From Halieaceae bacterium UBA3479 (GTDB taxonomy: Bacteria > Pseudomonadota > Gammaproteobacteria > Pseudomonadales > Halieaceae): a stretch of DNA of 6,598 bases. Below the pieces are notes generated by a model. It had not been told where the DNA came from. It ran no database searches and saw only the letters and a program-made list of their open reading frames with translations. The translations under genes and the position numbers were made by a program. Below, one piece after another: positions 1 through 6,364 of this stretch; within the stretch, counting starts at the first letter, position 1; the number at the start of each line of letters is the position of its first letter. The stretch covers positions 1 through 6,598 of the forward strand of contig DFQW01000191.1 of NCBI GenBank assembly GCA_002377985.1, given 5' to 3'.

Positions 1-1232
1 GCATGCGCCCTGAGAGCGGCGTCTTGCCCAGACGTTACGGCACCCTCCATCCAGCCATACCAACCCCGCGACAGATCGCCACCGGCAAACAGGCAAGGTG
101 GCGGCATATCTGCTAACGCGTGCAAGCCTGCCGCTTGACCCGGCGCCATACTCAACCAAGTGCCTCTCGCATAGGGATCCTCTATCCAGTCGTGGGATAA
201 AAATGCACCCGCAAGCGCTATATCCGGGTGACGTTGGCTAAAAGCAGACCAGCCGCGCTCCAGCGCCGCCGCGTGATCAGGTAATGCCACGCCAAAGGTA
301 CAAACCGCGTCGGCGCACGAGCCAGATCGACTGTACACCTCCACGGCGTCAGGCCAGCCGATGGACGCCACAGGCTGGGGCGACACAGCGGCAGCCCATC
401 CTTTGGCCGCCCGCCCCGCATGACCCGCAGCAATCACCGATTGCGCGATCTCGGGGATAGGGAGCGCTAGCTCAAGATCGCGGAGCACATTCACCGGAAC
501 CGTCATGATGGCAAGTTCACCTGTGAGCTTGCCCAATGGCCCTTCAACCACCACACCCGCTTCACTTTGCGCGACACGCCTGACTTCCCAATTCAGCCAT
601 ACTGCCCCCGCACATTCGTTTGCCACTGCCACCGACAGCGATTGCGCACCTGCCGAAACGCGGCTTTCGGCGGCAGAGAATGCGTGCTCTACACTGCCGA
701 ATGCCGCGAACTCATGAATGAGATTTAGCATGCTGTAATCGTCCGGATGCCCGCCTTGCAGTGCGAAACTCTCGGCCAGAAACGATTCAACCTGCTCGGG
801 GGACACCCTCATATCACGCAAGAATTCGCTTACAGAGCAGTCAACGGATGCCTCATCTCTGTACCAATCAGGCTTGGCAACGTCGACACGAGTCGCCGCC
901 GCACCGCATCGCGCCAGAAGGCACTCCAGCGAATCCGAGGGCCTCGTCGTAACACCGTTCTCTGGAGAGGGCAGCGAAACCAATGGCTTCTCGATGCCTA
1001 AATCATAGGCGCGCAGCTCTTTAACCACGGCCCTGTGGTGATCGGGTGCCACCCACTCTGCGCCCAAATCAACCAGGCACCCCGCCGCATCAAACGGGAC
1101 AGTCCAGGTCCTGCCGCCCACCCTGTCGCGGGCCTCAACGACAATCACTTCGTGGCCCGCTCGCAACAGGTCCCGCGCCGCCACCAACCCCGCCAACCCG
1201 GCGCCGATAACGATGATTTGGTGGTGACTCAC
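1..1232 (-). CDS. Flavin-containing amine oxidase (FAD-dependent), C-terminus cut by the window edge
   Basis: Likely oxidises a C-N bond of an amine or amino acid with FAD and O2 in the cytoplasm; the substrate is not deducible. About 410 codons are visible. Residues 6-15 form the dinucleotide-binding strand and loop IIVIGAGLAG (G10, G12, G15). E33 ends the second strand, and RVGGR (37-41) and LGAEW (56-60) follow, all classic for the monoamine oxidase / L-amino-acid oxidase superfamily. K277 sits where the family's flavin N5-water lysine is expected. The C-terminal FAD motif FAGGD...GWMEGAVTSG spans about 382-402, so probably only some 10-40 residues are missing. The MAO covalent-flavin Cys position appears to be Thr (GTW), implying non-covalent FAD. 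The start is GTG at 1232: an in-frame TGA lies just upstream and the Rossmann strand begins at once. It lies 6 bases after the deiodinase-like gene's stop, so the two are probably co-transcribed and translationally coupled. No signal peptide is seen. Confidence 0.9.
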   Translation of the reverse strand, partial: MSHHQIIVIGAGLAGLVAARDLLRAGHEVIVVEARDRVGGRTWTVPFDAAGCLVDLGAEWVAPDHHRAVVKELRAYDLGIEKPLVSLPSPENGVTTRPSDSLECLLARCGAAATRVDVAKPDWYRDEASVDCSVSEFLRDMRVSPEQVESFLAESFALQGGHPDDYSMLNLIHEFAAFGSVEHAFSAAESRVSAGAQSLSVAVANECAGAVWLNWEVRRVAQSEAGVVVEGPLGKLTGELAIMTVPVNVLRDLELALPIPEIAQSVIAAGHAGRAAKGWAAAVSPQPVASIGWPDAVEVYSRSGSCADAVCTFGVALPDHAAALERGWSAFSQRHPDIALAGAFLSHDWIEDPYARGTWLSMAPGQAAGLHALADMPPPCLFAGGDLSRGWYGWMEGAVTSGQDAALRAH

Positions 1233-1238
1233 GCTGAC

Positions 1239-1919
1239 TCACATAAAGCTGGCGATTGCCGCCAGCGGTTTTTTTATGCCTGCGGCACGCGGCACGGTCG
1301 CAGTGGGAGAAGGATGCCCCACCACGAGCAAGACATAGGGCCTCTCCCGACGGGGCCTGCCAAGAATGGTATTCAAAAATTTCATTGGCGCGGGAGTATG
1401 GGTCAACGTGGCAAGACCCGCGTTATGCAGTGCTGCAATCAGAAAGCCCGTCGCGATACCGACTGATTCCGGCACGTAGTAATTTTTTGTCCGCTCACCG
1501 GCGGCGTCCTTGCCGTAGCGCTCCGCGAACACCGCGATGAGCCAGGGCGCCTCCTCGAGGAAGGGCTTCGAAGCATCAGTTCCCAGAGGATTGATATCCC
1601 TAAGCCAAACCTCTCCCGCTTTGCCACCGTAAAATGCTGCTTCCTCTCTTTCCGCGGCTTCCCTGATCGCGCGCTTGGTCTCCGGGTCACTGATACAAAC
1701 AAAATGCCAGGGCTGATGATTGGCGCCGCTGGGCGCCGAACCCGCAGTCAGCACACACGCCTCGATTACCGCTCGATCAACGGCTTGACCAGAAAAATCG
1801 CGAACGGTTCGGCGCTGTCTCATTGCCTCAAGATAGGCTTGCGCTCGCGCATGCATCTCCGGTACCGGCAAGGGTGCCGGGTAGGCCAACGGAACCGGAT
1901 CGTATTCTGGTGCGGTCAT
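1239..1919 (-). CDS. Iodotyrosine deiodinase-like FMN nitroreductase-family protein
   Basis: Probable FMN-dependent reductive dehalogenase of iodo-, bromo- or chlorotyrosine, giving tyrosine and halide; about 226 residues, soluble, one nitroreductase fold. Residues numbered from the ATG at 1919. RRTVRDFS (36-43) and the APSG...QPW segment (62-71) are the usual FMN-binding elements. Aligned by eye with remembered animal iodotyrosine deiodinase, the lid region matches without gaps: E93, Y97 and K118 occupy the three positions that chelate the substrate zwitterion, with the family's spacing (E+4=Y, E+25=K). TLTHTP (171-176) supplies a Thr expected to hydrogen-bond flavin N5. Ordinary nitroreductases and BluB lack this Glu/Tyr/Lys set. 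The length fits bacterial members, which lack the animal membrane anchor. The ATG is preceded by GGAG with an 8-base spacer, so I prefer it to an in-frame TTG at 1937. First gene of an operon with the amine oxidase. A general nitroreductase is the alternative. Confidence 0.88.
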   Translation of the reverse strand: MTAPEYDPVPLAYPAPLPVPEMHARAQAYLEAMRQRRTVRDFSGQAVDRAVIEACVLTAGSAPSGANHQPWHFVCISDPETKRAIREAAEREEAAFYGGKAGEVWLRDINPLGTDASKPFLEEAPWLIAVFAERYGKDAAGERTKNYYVPESVGIATGFLIAALHNAGLATLTHTPAPMKFLNTILGRPRRERPYVLLVVGHPSPTATVPRAAGIKKPLAAIASFM

Positions 1920-1927
1920 TGGAAAAG

Positions 1928-1931
1928 CTCC
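1928..1931 (-). promoter_or_regulatory. Ribosome binding site of the deiodinase-like gene
   Basis: GGAG on the minus strand, 8 bases before the ATG at 1919. It decides between this ATG and an in-frame TTG at 1937, which lies upstream of the site and would put the Shine-Dalgarno sequence inside the coding region. Confidence 0.65.
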
Positions 1932-2042
1932 GTGCAACGCTTGTGTGGGTAATAAAGCATGATTCAGAGTTATCTATTCTACCGGTGATTGAGATCGTAA
2001 CCCGTGACGCAATGCCATCCCAGCAACCCCCTGAAGCGTGCA

Positions 2043-2528
2043 ATGACCGGCTACACTGTCGCCATGCGAGTGATCAAAAAATCGGGGGTATCGGCCGCAG
2101 AGCGCGACAGAGTGGTGAGATGGGTCAAGCGTTGTTTGCGAGAGATCACCCTGAAACACTACGAGCTTCCCGTTGACTACCAAACTGCGAGAGCCGATTT
2201 AACGCTGACCGTGAAACAAGCCGGGCATCGCTCATCCGCGTGCGCTAAAGGTATTACCATTGATCTAACACCGCTCAACCGCGCTCCCAATGAGATCCTC
2301 GAATACCCGGCATTCGCCAAAGACCCGGTTATCGGATCCCGATCCGGCGTGGCCGTAGAGATGGCCCTTGCAGCCACCATCGCCCACGAGGTGAGTCACT
2401 TTATTCAGTATCGCTACGGGCCAGAAACCCGCTGGCTAAGGCAGACGTTCCGTAAGCCCCATGGCGAAGGTTTTCAGGATATTTATCGTATTTTACGCGC
2501 CCGGGTGATCAATCCCCAACTTGCATAG
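2043..2528 (+). CDS. SprT-like zinc metalloprotease domain protein
   Basis: Small (161 residues from this ATG) putative zinc metallopeptidase; substrate unknown. It has a basic, helical N-terminus rich in Arg and Lys, then a beta-rich middle, then the metal site. In this numbering the HEVSH motif is at 115-119 (zinc ligands H115 and H119, catalytic E116). KPHGEGF follows 20 residues later with H140 as probable third ligand. The pattern HExxH...HGxxF followed by an amphipathic helix resembles SprT-like/Spartan protease cores. No Cys-rich zinc ribbon follows, unlike full SprT. No signal peptide or membrane segment is seen, so it should be cytoplasmic. The start is uncertain: ATG 2043 has GAAG six bases upstream, ATG 2064 has no clear site, and a GTG at 2004 gives 174 residues. 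It is divergent from the dehalogenase operon and followed after 98 bases by the serine hydrolase. The family assignment rests on the motif pattern only. Confidence 0.72.
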   Translation: MTGYTVAMRVIKKSGVSAAERDRVVRWVKRCLREITLKHYELPVDYQTARADLTLTVKQAGHRSSACAKGITIDLTPLNRAPNEILEYPAFAKDPVIGSRSGVAVEMALAATIAHEVSHFIQYRYGPETRWLRQTFRKPHGEGFQDIYRILRARVINPQLA

Positions 2529-2626
2529 CTCAGGCCGATTGTCACTGAGCAGAGTTGATACCGCACCAGCCGACCACTGCTACTTGACCGGGCTCTGTTG
2601 CCACGACACGTCCCCGATTTCTTTTT

Positions 2627-3895
2627 ATGATGCCCAACTTAACTAATTCTCCGGCGGATTTTGTCCAAATGAATATCGATCCTCGCGCTGCGGGCTTTTG
2701 CCCGGACAAACTCGACAGGCTCAGTACCCATCTAGAGGAGCGTTACCTGACTCCCAAGAAGATTGCCGGCTGTCAGGTTCTGGTCAAACGCCGCGGCATC
2801 ACCGCGTTTTCCGCATCCCTGGGCCAGATGGATATAGCGCGCAACAAGCCCATGACCGACGACACCATTTTTCGCATTTACTCCATGACGAAACCAATCA
2901 CTTCGATCGCCTTAATGATGCTGTTTGAGGAAGGGCGATTCCAGCTGACAGATCCGGTGTTCAAGTTTATTCCGTCCTGGCGGTCACATCAGGTTTGGGT
3001 GGAGGGTAAAGGTTCATCAATGGTGACACGCACACCCGAATCGCCGATGACAATCCAGCACTTGCTGAGTCATACCGCCGGCCTCACCTATGGTGGTTTC
3101 TTACCGGGAATGGAGCTACCGGTGGATAGTGCCTATGCAGCTGCGGGTATCTCTCGTAACAGCACAGATACCCTGGAAGCCTTCGCCGGAAAGCTGGCAA
3201 GGGTGCCATTGCTTTACGACCCAGGCACCCGCTGGAGCTACTCGATGGCGACGGATGTCTGTGGCTATCTGGTAGAGGTCATTGCCGGACAACCCTTTGA
3301 GCAGTTTCTGCAGGAGCGGCTATTTGCGCCACTGGGGATGGTGGACACCGGCTTCGCGGTACCCGATGAAAAACTTGATCGGTTTGCGGCGTGCTACGAG
3401 CGCGGACCCGACAAGACCCTGCGCTTGCAGGATGATCCTACGACCAGTCGCTACCGCATCCCCCCATCAGCCCCCTCCGGTGCGGGGGGTCTTGTCAGCA
3501 CCCTGCGAGACTACAGCCGCTTCTGTGACCTGTTGATCCAGAGAGGATTTTTTAATGGCAAACAACTGATTTCTCGCCCCACTCTGGAACTGATGACCCG
3601 CAATCATCTGGGACAGTCCTCACTGGCACAGATGGCCGTTGGCGGCTTTTCAGAAACCAGTAATGCTGGTGTGGGATTTGGTTTGGGCTTTGCGTCAACC
3701 ATGGATGCCGCGGCATCAGGGACCGTTGGCGAAGGAGACTTCTACTGGGGCGGACTGGCATCCACCTTATTCTGGGTAGATCCAACAGAGGACCTTTACG
3801 CGATCTTCATGGCGCAATTGATCCCCTCGTCCACCTTCAACTTCCGTGGTCAGATAAAAAATATCGTCTACGGCGCTATCAAGGAGGCGTCGTAA
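2627..3895 (+). CDS. Serine hydrolase, class C beta-lactamase / family VIII esterase-like
   Basis: Predicted cytoplasmic serine hydrolase of 422 residues, probably an esterase; the natural substrate is unknown. S86-M-T-K89 is the nucleophile/general-base SxxK motif, in the usual context of FRIYSMTKPITS. LLSHTAGL (146-153) is the loop typical of this superfamily. The second motif reads Y205-S-M207, so the Asn of the beta-lactamase YxN motif is absent. The third motif is W374-G-G376 followed by FWVDP, in place of KTG/HTG. Non-Asn second motifs and WGG third motifs are typical of family VIII carboxylesterases (EstB type), which favour esters over beta-lactams. No signal peptide is visible, unlike periplasmic AmpC enzymes. 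The start is uncertain: tandem ATGs at 2627 and 2630 lack a good Shine-Dalgarno, and ATG 2669 (residue 15) is an alternative. The stop lies 3 bases from the convergent deacetylase stop. Confidence 0.9.
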   Translation: MMPNLTNSPADFVQMNIDPRAAGFCPDKLDRLSTHLEERYLTPKKIAGCQVLVKRRGITAFSASLGQMDIARNKPMTDDTIFRIYSMTKPITSIALMMLFEEGRFQLTDPVFKFIPSWRSHQVWVEGKGSSMVTRTPESPMTIQHLLSHTAGLTYGGFLPGMELPVDSAYAAAGISRNSTDTLEAFAGKLARVPLLYDPGTRWSYSMATDVCGYLVEVIAGQPFEQFLQERLFAPLGMVDTGFAVPDEKLDRFAACYERGPDKTLRLQDDPTTSRYRIPPSAPSGAGGLVSTLRDYSRFCDLLIQRGFFNGKQLISRPTLELMTRNHLGQSSLAQMAVGGFSETSNAGVGFGLGFASTMDAAASGTVGEGDFYWGGLASTLFWVDPTEDLYAIFMAQLIPSSTFNFRGQIKNIVYGAIKEAS

Positions 3896-3898
3896 CCA

Positions 3899-4819
3899 TC
3901 ACGCGGACGCTAATGACGTCAAATGCGCCAGCGCAGAGCGCGCCAAAGCGTTCAAGTCATACCCACCCTCAAGTACCGACACAATGCGTCCTGATGAATA
4001 CTGGTTGGCGAGCGCGACGATCTCGGCCGTCACCCAGGCGTAATCGCTTTCCTCAAGATTGCAATTGGCGAGAGGGTCCTCGCGGTGCCCGTCAAACCCT
4101 GCGGAAACAAGTATGAGGTCAGGGTGATGGGACTCAATGGCGCTCCACCAGGATTCCTCAATGGCGCGACGAAAGATAGCGCCCGAAGTTCCCGCATCCA
4201 GTGGTGTATTCACAATGTTCGGTTGTATCAAATCATCGTATCTGCCGGGATAAAAAGGGTGCTGAAAGCTTGAGCAGACCAATATATCGGGGTATGCACG
4301 ACACATCTCGACCGTGCCGTTACCGTGATGCACATCAAAATCCAGCACGGCAACGCGCCGGATACCCGGTAGCGTGAGCGCATTGATAGCGGCAATGGCA
4401 ATGCTGTTCAGCAAACAGAAACCCATGGGGGTTCCGGTCTCTGCATGGTGTCCTGGAGGCCTGACCGCACAAAACACCTTCGCCGCCTGCCCCGACAGCA
4501 CATCCTGTACACCCTGCCAGACTGCACCCGCGGCGTATCGCGCAGCCGTCAAGCTGTGTGGGCTGACCCAGGTATCGGGGTCCAGCGGCTTAAAACCGGT
4601 CTCGGGAACCTGCGCATGCAATTGATACATCAGGTCGGCATTGTGAGCGTTAGCAACGAGCGCGTCGTCGATCTCCGGCGCCACCCGCAACGGATAATCC
4701 CGGGTGAAACCGGTGCGCTCCAGATGTTGGATCAGATATTTTAGGCGCGCGGGACGCTCGGGATGGTTTTCTGGTACTCGATGTTCAAGGCAGTCCTCGT
4801 GTGTGTAAATTCGCAACAT
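3899..4819 (-). CDS. Histone deacetylase family amidohydrolase (class II-like, zinc dependent)
   Basis: Zinc amidohydrolase of the arginase/deacetylase fold, 306 residues and complete. It would remove acyl groups from acyl-lysine or a similar small N-acyl amine in the cytoplasm. The family's opening signature HPERPARL is at 19-26. RPPGHHAE (120-127) carries the catalytic His pair H124-H125. DFDVHHGNGT (160-169) gives zinc ligands D162 and H164. SAGFDGHREDPLA (239-251) gives the third ligand D243. EGGY (284-287) gives the transition-state Tyr Y287. All catalytic residues are therefore present. L250 occupies the position that is Glu in the polyamine-specific HDAC10 and Leu in typical lysine deacetylases, which argues mildly against a polyamine substrate. 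No signal peptide. The ATG at 4819 begins the first beta strand directly (MLRIYTHEDC); the Shine-Dalgarno is weak. It is convergent with the serine hydrolase and divergent from the SPOR gene. An inverted repeat 22 bases upstream may control it. Confidence 0.93.
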   Translation of the reverse strand: MLRIYTHEDCLEHRVPENHPERPARLKYLIQHLERTGFTRDYPLRVAPEIDDALVANAHNADLMYQLHAQVPETGFKPLDPDTWVSPHSLTAARYAAGAVWQGVQDVLSGQAAKVFCAVRPPGHHAETGTPMGFCLLNSIAIAAINALTLPGIRRVAVLDFDVHHGNGTVEMCRAYPDILVCSSFQHPFYPGRYDDLIQPNIVNTPLDAGTSGAIFRRAIEESWWSAIESHHPDLILVSAGFDGHREDPLANCNLEESDYAWVTAEIVALANQYSSGRIVSVLEGGYDLNALARSALAHLTSLASA

Positions 4820-4840
4820 GACTCACTACGGCCCTTCTAA

Positions 4841-4859
4841 CGTTACAGCTACTGTAACG
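4841..4859. promoter_or_regulatory. Operator-like perfect inverted repeat
   Basis: CGTTACAG and CTGTAACG form perfect 8-base arms around a 3-base centre (CTA), 19 bases in all. It lies 22 bases upstream of the deacetylase ATG and about 140 bases upstream of the SPOR gene. The size suits a dimeric repressor or activator; the central TTACAG-CTA-CTGTAA also fits the loose T-N11-A form of LysR sites. No T run follows on either strand, so a terminator is unlikely. No regulator gene is in the window. Confidence 0.45.
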
Positions 4860-4931
4860 CGTCCGGTCGATAAAAGAGCGCCTGCATACAGAGCATTGAT
4901 ATGGCGGTTTTTTTTGGCTTGCCCTTGGGCA

Positions 4932-4959
4932 GTGACTTAGCAAAACTTTAGTGTAGAGT
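4932..4959 (+). promoter_or_regulatory. Weak candidate sigma-70 promoter for the SPOR gene
   Basis: GTGACT (4932-4937) and TAGAGT (4954-4959) each match four of six consensus bases with a 16-base spacer. Transcription would start near 4966, leaving a leader of about 33 bases. This is a by-eye match in an A/T-richer stretch and may be chance. Confidence 0.22.
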
Positions 4960-4983
4960 TCGAGTTTATTACGAGCGTCATAC

Positions 4984-4989
4984 AAGGGG
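4984..4989 (+). promoter_or_regulatory. Ribosome binding site of the SPOR gene
   Basis: AAGGGG lies 9 bases before the ATG at 4999 and supports that start for the acidic SPOR protein. Confidence 0.5.
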
Positions 4990-4998
4990 CCCACAGCG

Positions 4999-6363
4999 AT
5001 GGATAACCGCGACGAAGAAGAAAACCGTCCCGAGGCGGGTACACCCGAGGCTGGCAGCGAAAGCGCCGATTGGACCGACGCCGAGCCAGACGATACCTAC
5101 ACCGCATCGTCGGCGCCTCGCGATGACTTGTCGGAAACCAGCGAGATGGACTTCGACGAACCACCGTGGAGAGATTCAGAAACCTCCGACGAACTCCCGG
5201 CGCCCGAGGACAGCGACTCAACCCAGACGCCCGAAAAAGATTGGTTAGTCGACACCGGACTTGCAGCGGCGATCCGGCCGGAAACCACCGAGCTTGAATC
5301 GACCACCGAGGACGATAACGATGAGATACCAGACGAGGATGAATCATCCTGGTCGCCTGCTGGAGGTGAGTTCGCCTATCGCAACAAGGATCTCGAAGAC
5401 GAAGATCTGGAAGAGGATGATCTCGAGGACGATAACGACCTAGATGAAGATGACTTCGAAGACGATGATCTCGATGAAGATGACCTTGAGGACGATGAGG
5501 ACGAAGGTGATCTTGTCGACGGTGACTTCGAGGACGATGAGGATGACCTCGATCAAGAAGACAACGACCTCGAAGAGGACGATCAAGAAGATGGCGATAT
5601 CGACGACGATGACTTCGAGGACGACGAAGATGAAGAAAATGGCGATGACAATAACGACCGCTCTAATATCCCCCTGACCGCAGCAGGAGCCCTCGCACCA
5701 GACGCGGCAAGCTCACGTTCCGTATGGCCTATGTTGGTGGGGTTGGTTGCGATCGTACTGATTGCTGTCGGTGGATGGGGTCTCTTTGAAGAAAGAGGGG
5801 AACTGCAAGCCAGAATTAACGAACTGGAACGCAGTCAATCGCAGGCGCAATCAGCAAACACGATGGATGCTTCAGTGCTATCTGCGCTGGAGACCGATAA
5901 CGCCGCATTAAAGCTACAGCTGGATGGATTGTATCGCGACTACGAATTGGCGATGGCCGAATTAGCCCGGCTGCAGGAAGTAACGGCGACGACGGATCAG
6001 GATGCCAATTACCCCGCCGGGAACACGCCGGCAACAGAAGACCCTGACACATCTGCTGCATCTGTCGATGCCAACGCGGGTTCCGAGGCCGAATCGAGCG
6101 ACCAGCCAGTATCGAGCGCCTGGTTCGTCAATGTGGGGGCTTACTCGGTTCTTCAATCGGCAGAAAATCTGGCGGCGCGACTCAGTGACGGTGGATTCGA
6201 CGCCACCATTCAGGAGATGTCGACTGACGCGGGAAAAACCCTGTTCAGGGTGCGCGTAACCGGATTAGGCACCAAAGAGGAAGCCCGTCAGGTGGCACGG
6301 GACATCGAGTCAAATTATGGGACAGGCCAGCTGTGGGTCGGACAAACTGCCCCGAATCCCTGA
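4999..6363 (+). CDS. Single-pass membrane SPOR-domain protein with long acidic N-terminal region
   Basis: 454 residues, probably an inner-membrane envelope or cell-division accessory protein whose C-terminal domain binds glycan-denuded peptidoglycan in the periplasm. Order of parts: residues 1-230 are low-complexity and strongly acidic. Residues 131-213 contain about 13 units of the form D-[L/F]-[E/D]-[E/D]-D. Residues 242-263 are a transmembrane helix (VWPMLVGLVAIVLIAVGGWG). Residues 264 to about 330 are a predicted coiled coil (ELQARINELE, ALKLQLDGL). A Thr/Ser/Asp-rich linker follows, and 374-449 is a SPOR domain (WFVNVGAYS, then LFRVRVTGL and EARQVARDI). The layout parallels FtsN and DedD: N-terminus in the cytoplasm, one helix, then a periplasmic linker and SPOR. 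The large acidic cytoplasmic part is unusual and its role is not evident. It is divergent from the deacetylase gene and stops one base before the convergent gene on the right. Confidence 0.9.
   Translation: MDNRDEEENRPEAGTPEAGSESADWTDAEPDDTYTASSAPRDDLSETSEMDFDEPPWRDSETSDELPAPEDSDSTQTPEKDWLVDTGLAAAIRPETTELESTTEDDNDEIPDEDESSWSPAGGEFAYRNKDLEDEDLEEDDLEDDNDLDEDDFEDDDLDEDDLEDDEDEGDLVDGDFEDDEDDLDQEDNDLEEDDQEDGDIDDDDFEDDEDEENGDDNNDRSNIPLTAAGALAPDAASSRSVWPMLVGLVAIVLIAVGGWGLFEERGELQARINELERSQSQAQSANTMDASVLSALETDNAALKLQLDGLYRDYELAMAELARLQEVTATTDQDANYPAGNTPATEDPDTSAASVDANAGSEAESSDQPVSSAWFVNVGAYSVLQSAENLAARLSDGGFDATIQEMSTDAGKTLFRVRVTGLGTKEEARQVARDIESNYGTGQLWVGQTAPNP
5389..5637 (+). repeat. Degenerate tandem repeat encoding Asp/Glu pentapeptide units
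   Basis: Imperfect 15-base units rich in GAC, GAT, GAA and GAG encode about 13 segments such as DLEED, DFEDD and DLDED (residues 131-213 of the SPOR protein). A Leu, Phe or Ile recurs every five residues, with longer acidic inserts toward the end. The unit drifts in synonymous codons, so it looks like an old repeat rather than a recent perfect expansion. It may vary in copy number between strains. Confidence 0.7.
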
Positions 6364-6364
6364 C

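Noticed and set aside
1035..1466. 143-codon plus-strand open frame opposite the flavoenzyme operon
   Set aside because: It lies antisense across the junction of two well-supported genes, and its His/Pro/Arg/Gln-rich product has no recognisable domain; it is a shadow of the coding strand's composition.
1439..1702. 87-codon minus-strand frame inside the deiodinase-like gene
   Set aside because: Same-strand shadow in another frame; Arg/Ser-rich with no motifs, while the overlapping frame has clear family residues.
1920..1937. TTG start at 1937 for the deiodinase-like gene
   Set aside because: It would place the GGAG ribosome binding site within the coding region; the ATG at 1919 has ideal spacing.
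1976..1981. TAGAAT (minus strand) as a -10 box for the dehalogenase operon
   Set aside because: Five of six bases match, but no acceptable -35 is found at 15-19 bases, so a promoter is not claimed.
2528..2550. Hairpin GCTCAG...CTGAGC just after the SprT-like gene as a terminator
   Set aside because: The stem is only 6 pairs with an 11-base loop and no T run follows; it does not meet the form of an intrinsic terminator.
4908..4931. Eight-T run followed by TGCCC-TT-GGGCA as a terminator
   Set aside because: The T run precedes the hairpin on the plus strand, and on the minus strand the run is A, so neither orientation gives hairpin-then-T; the region is also a divergent promoter gap.
5444..5677. 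77-codon plus-strand frame rich in Met, Thr and Lys within the acidic repeat
   Set aside because: It is the +1 reading of GAC/GAT/GAA repeats and reflects the repeat composition rather than a second gene.
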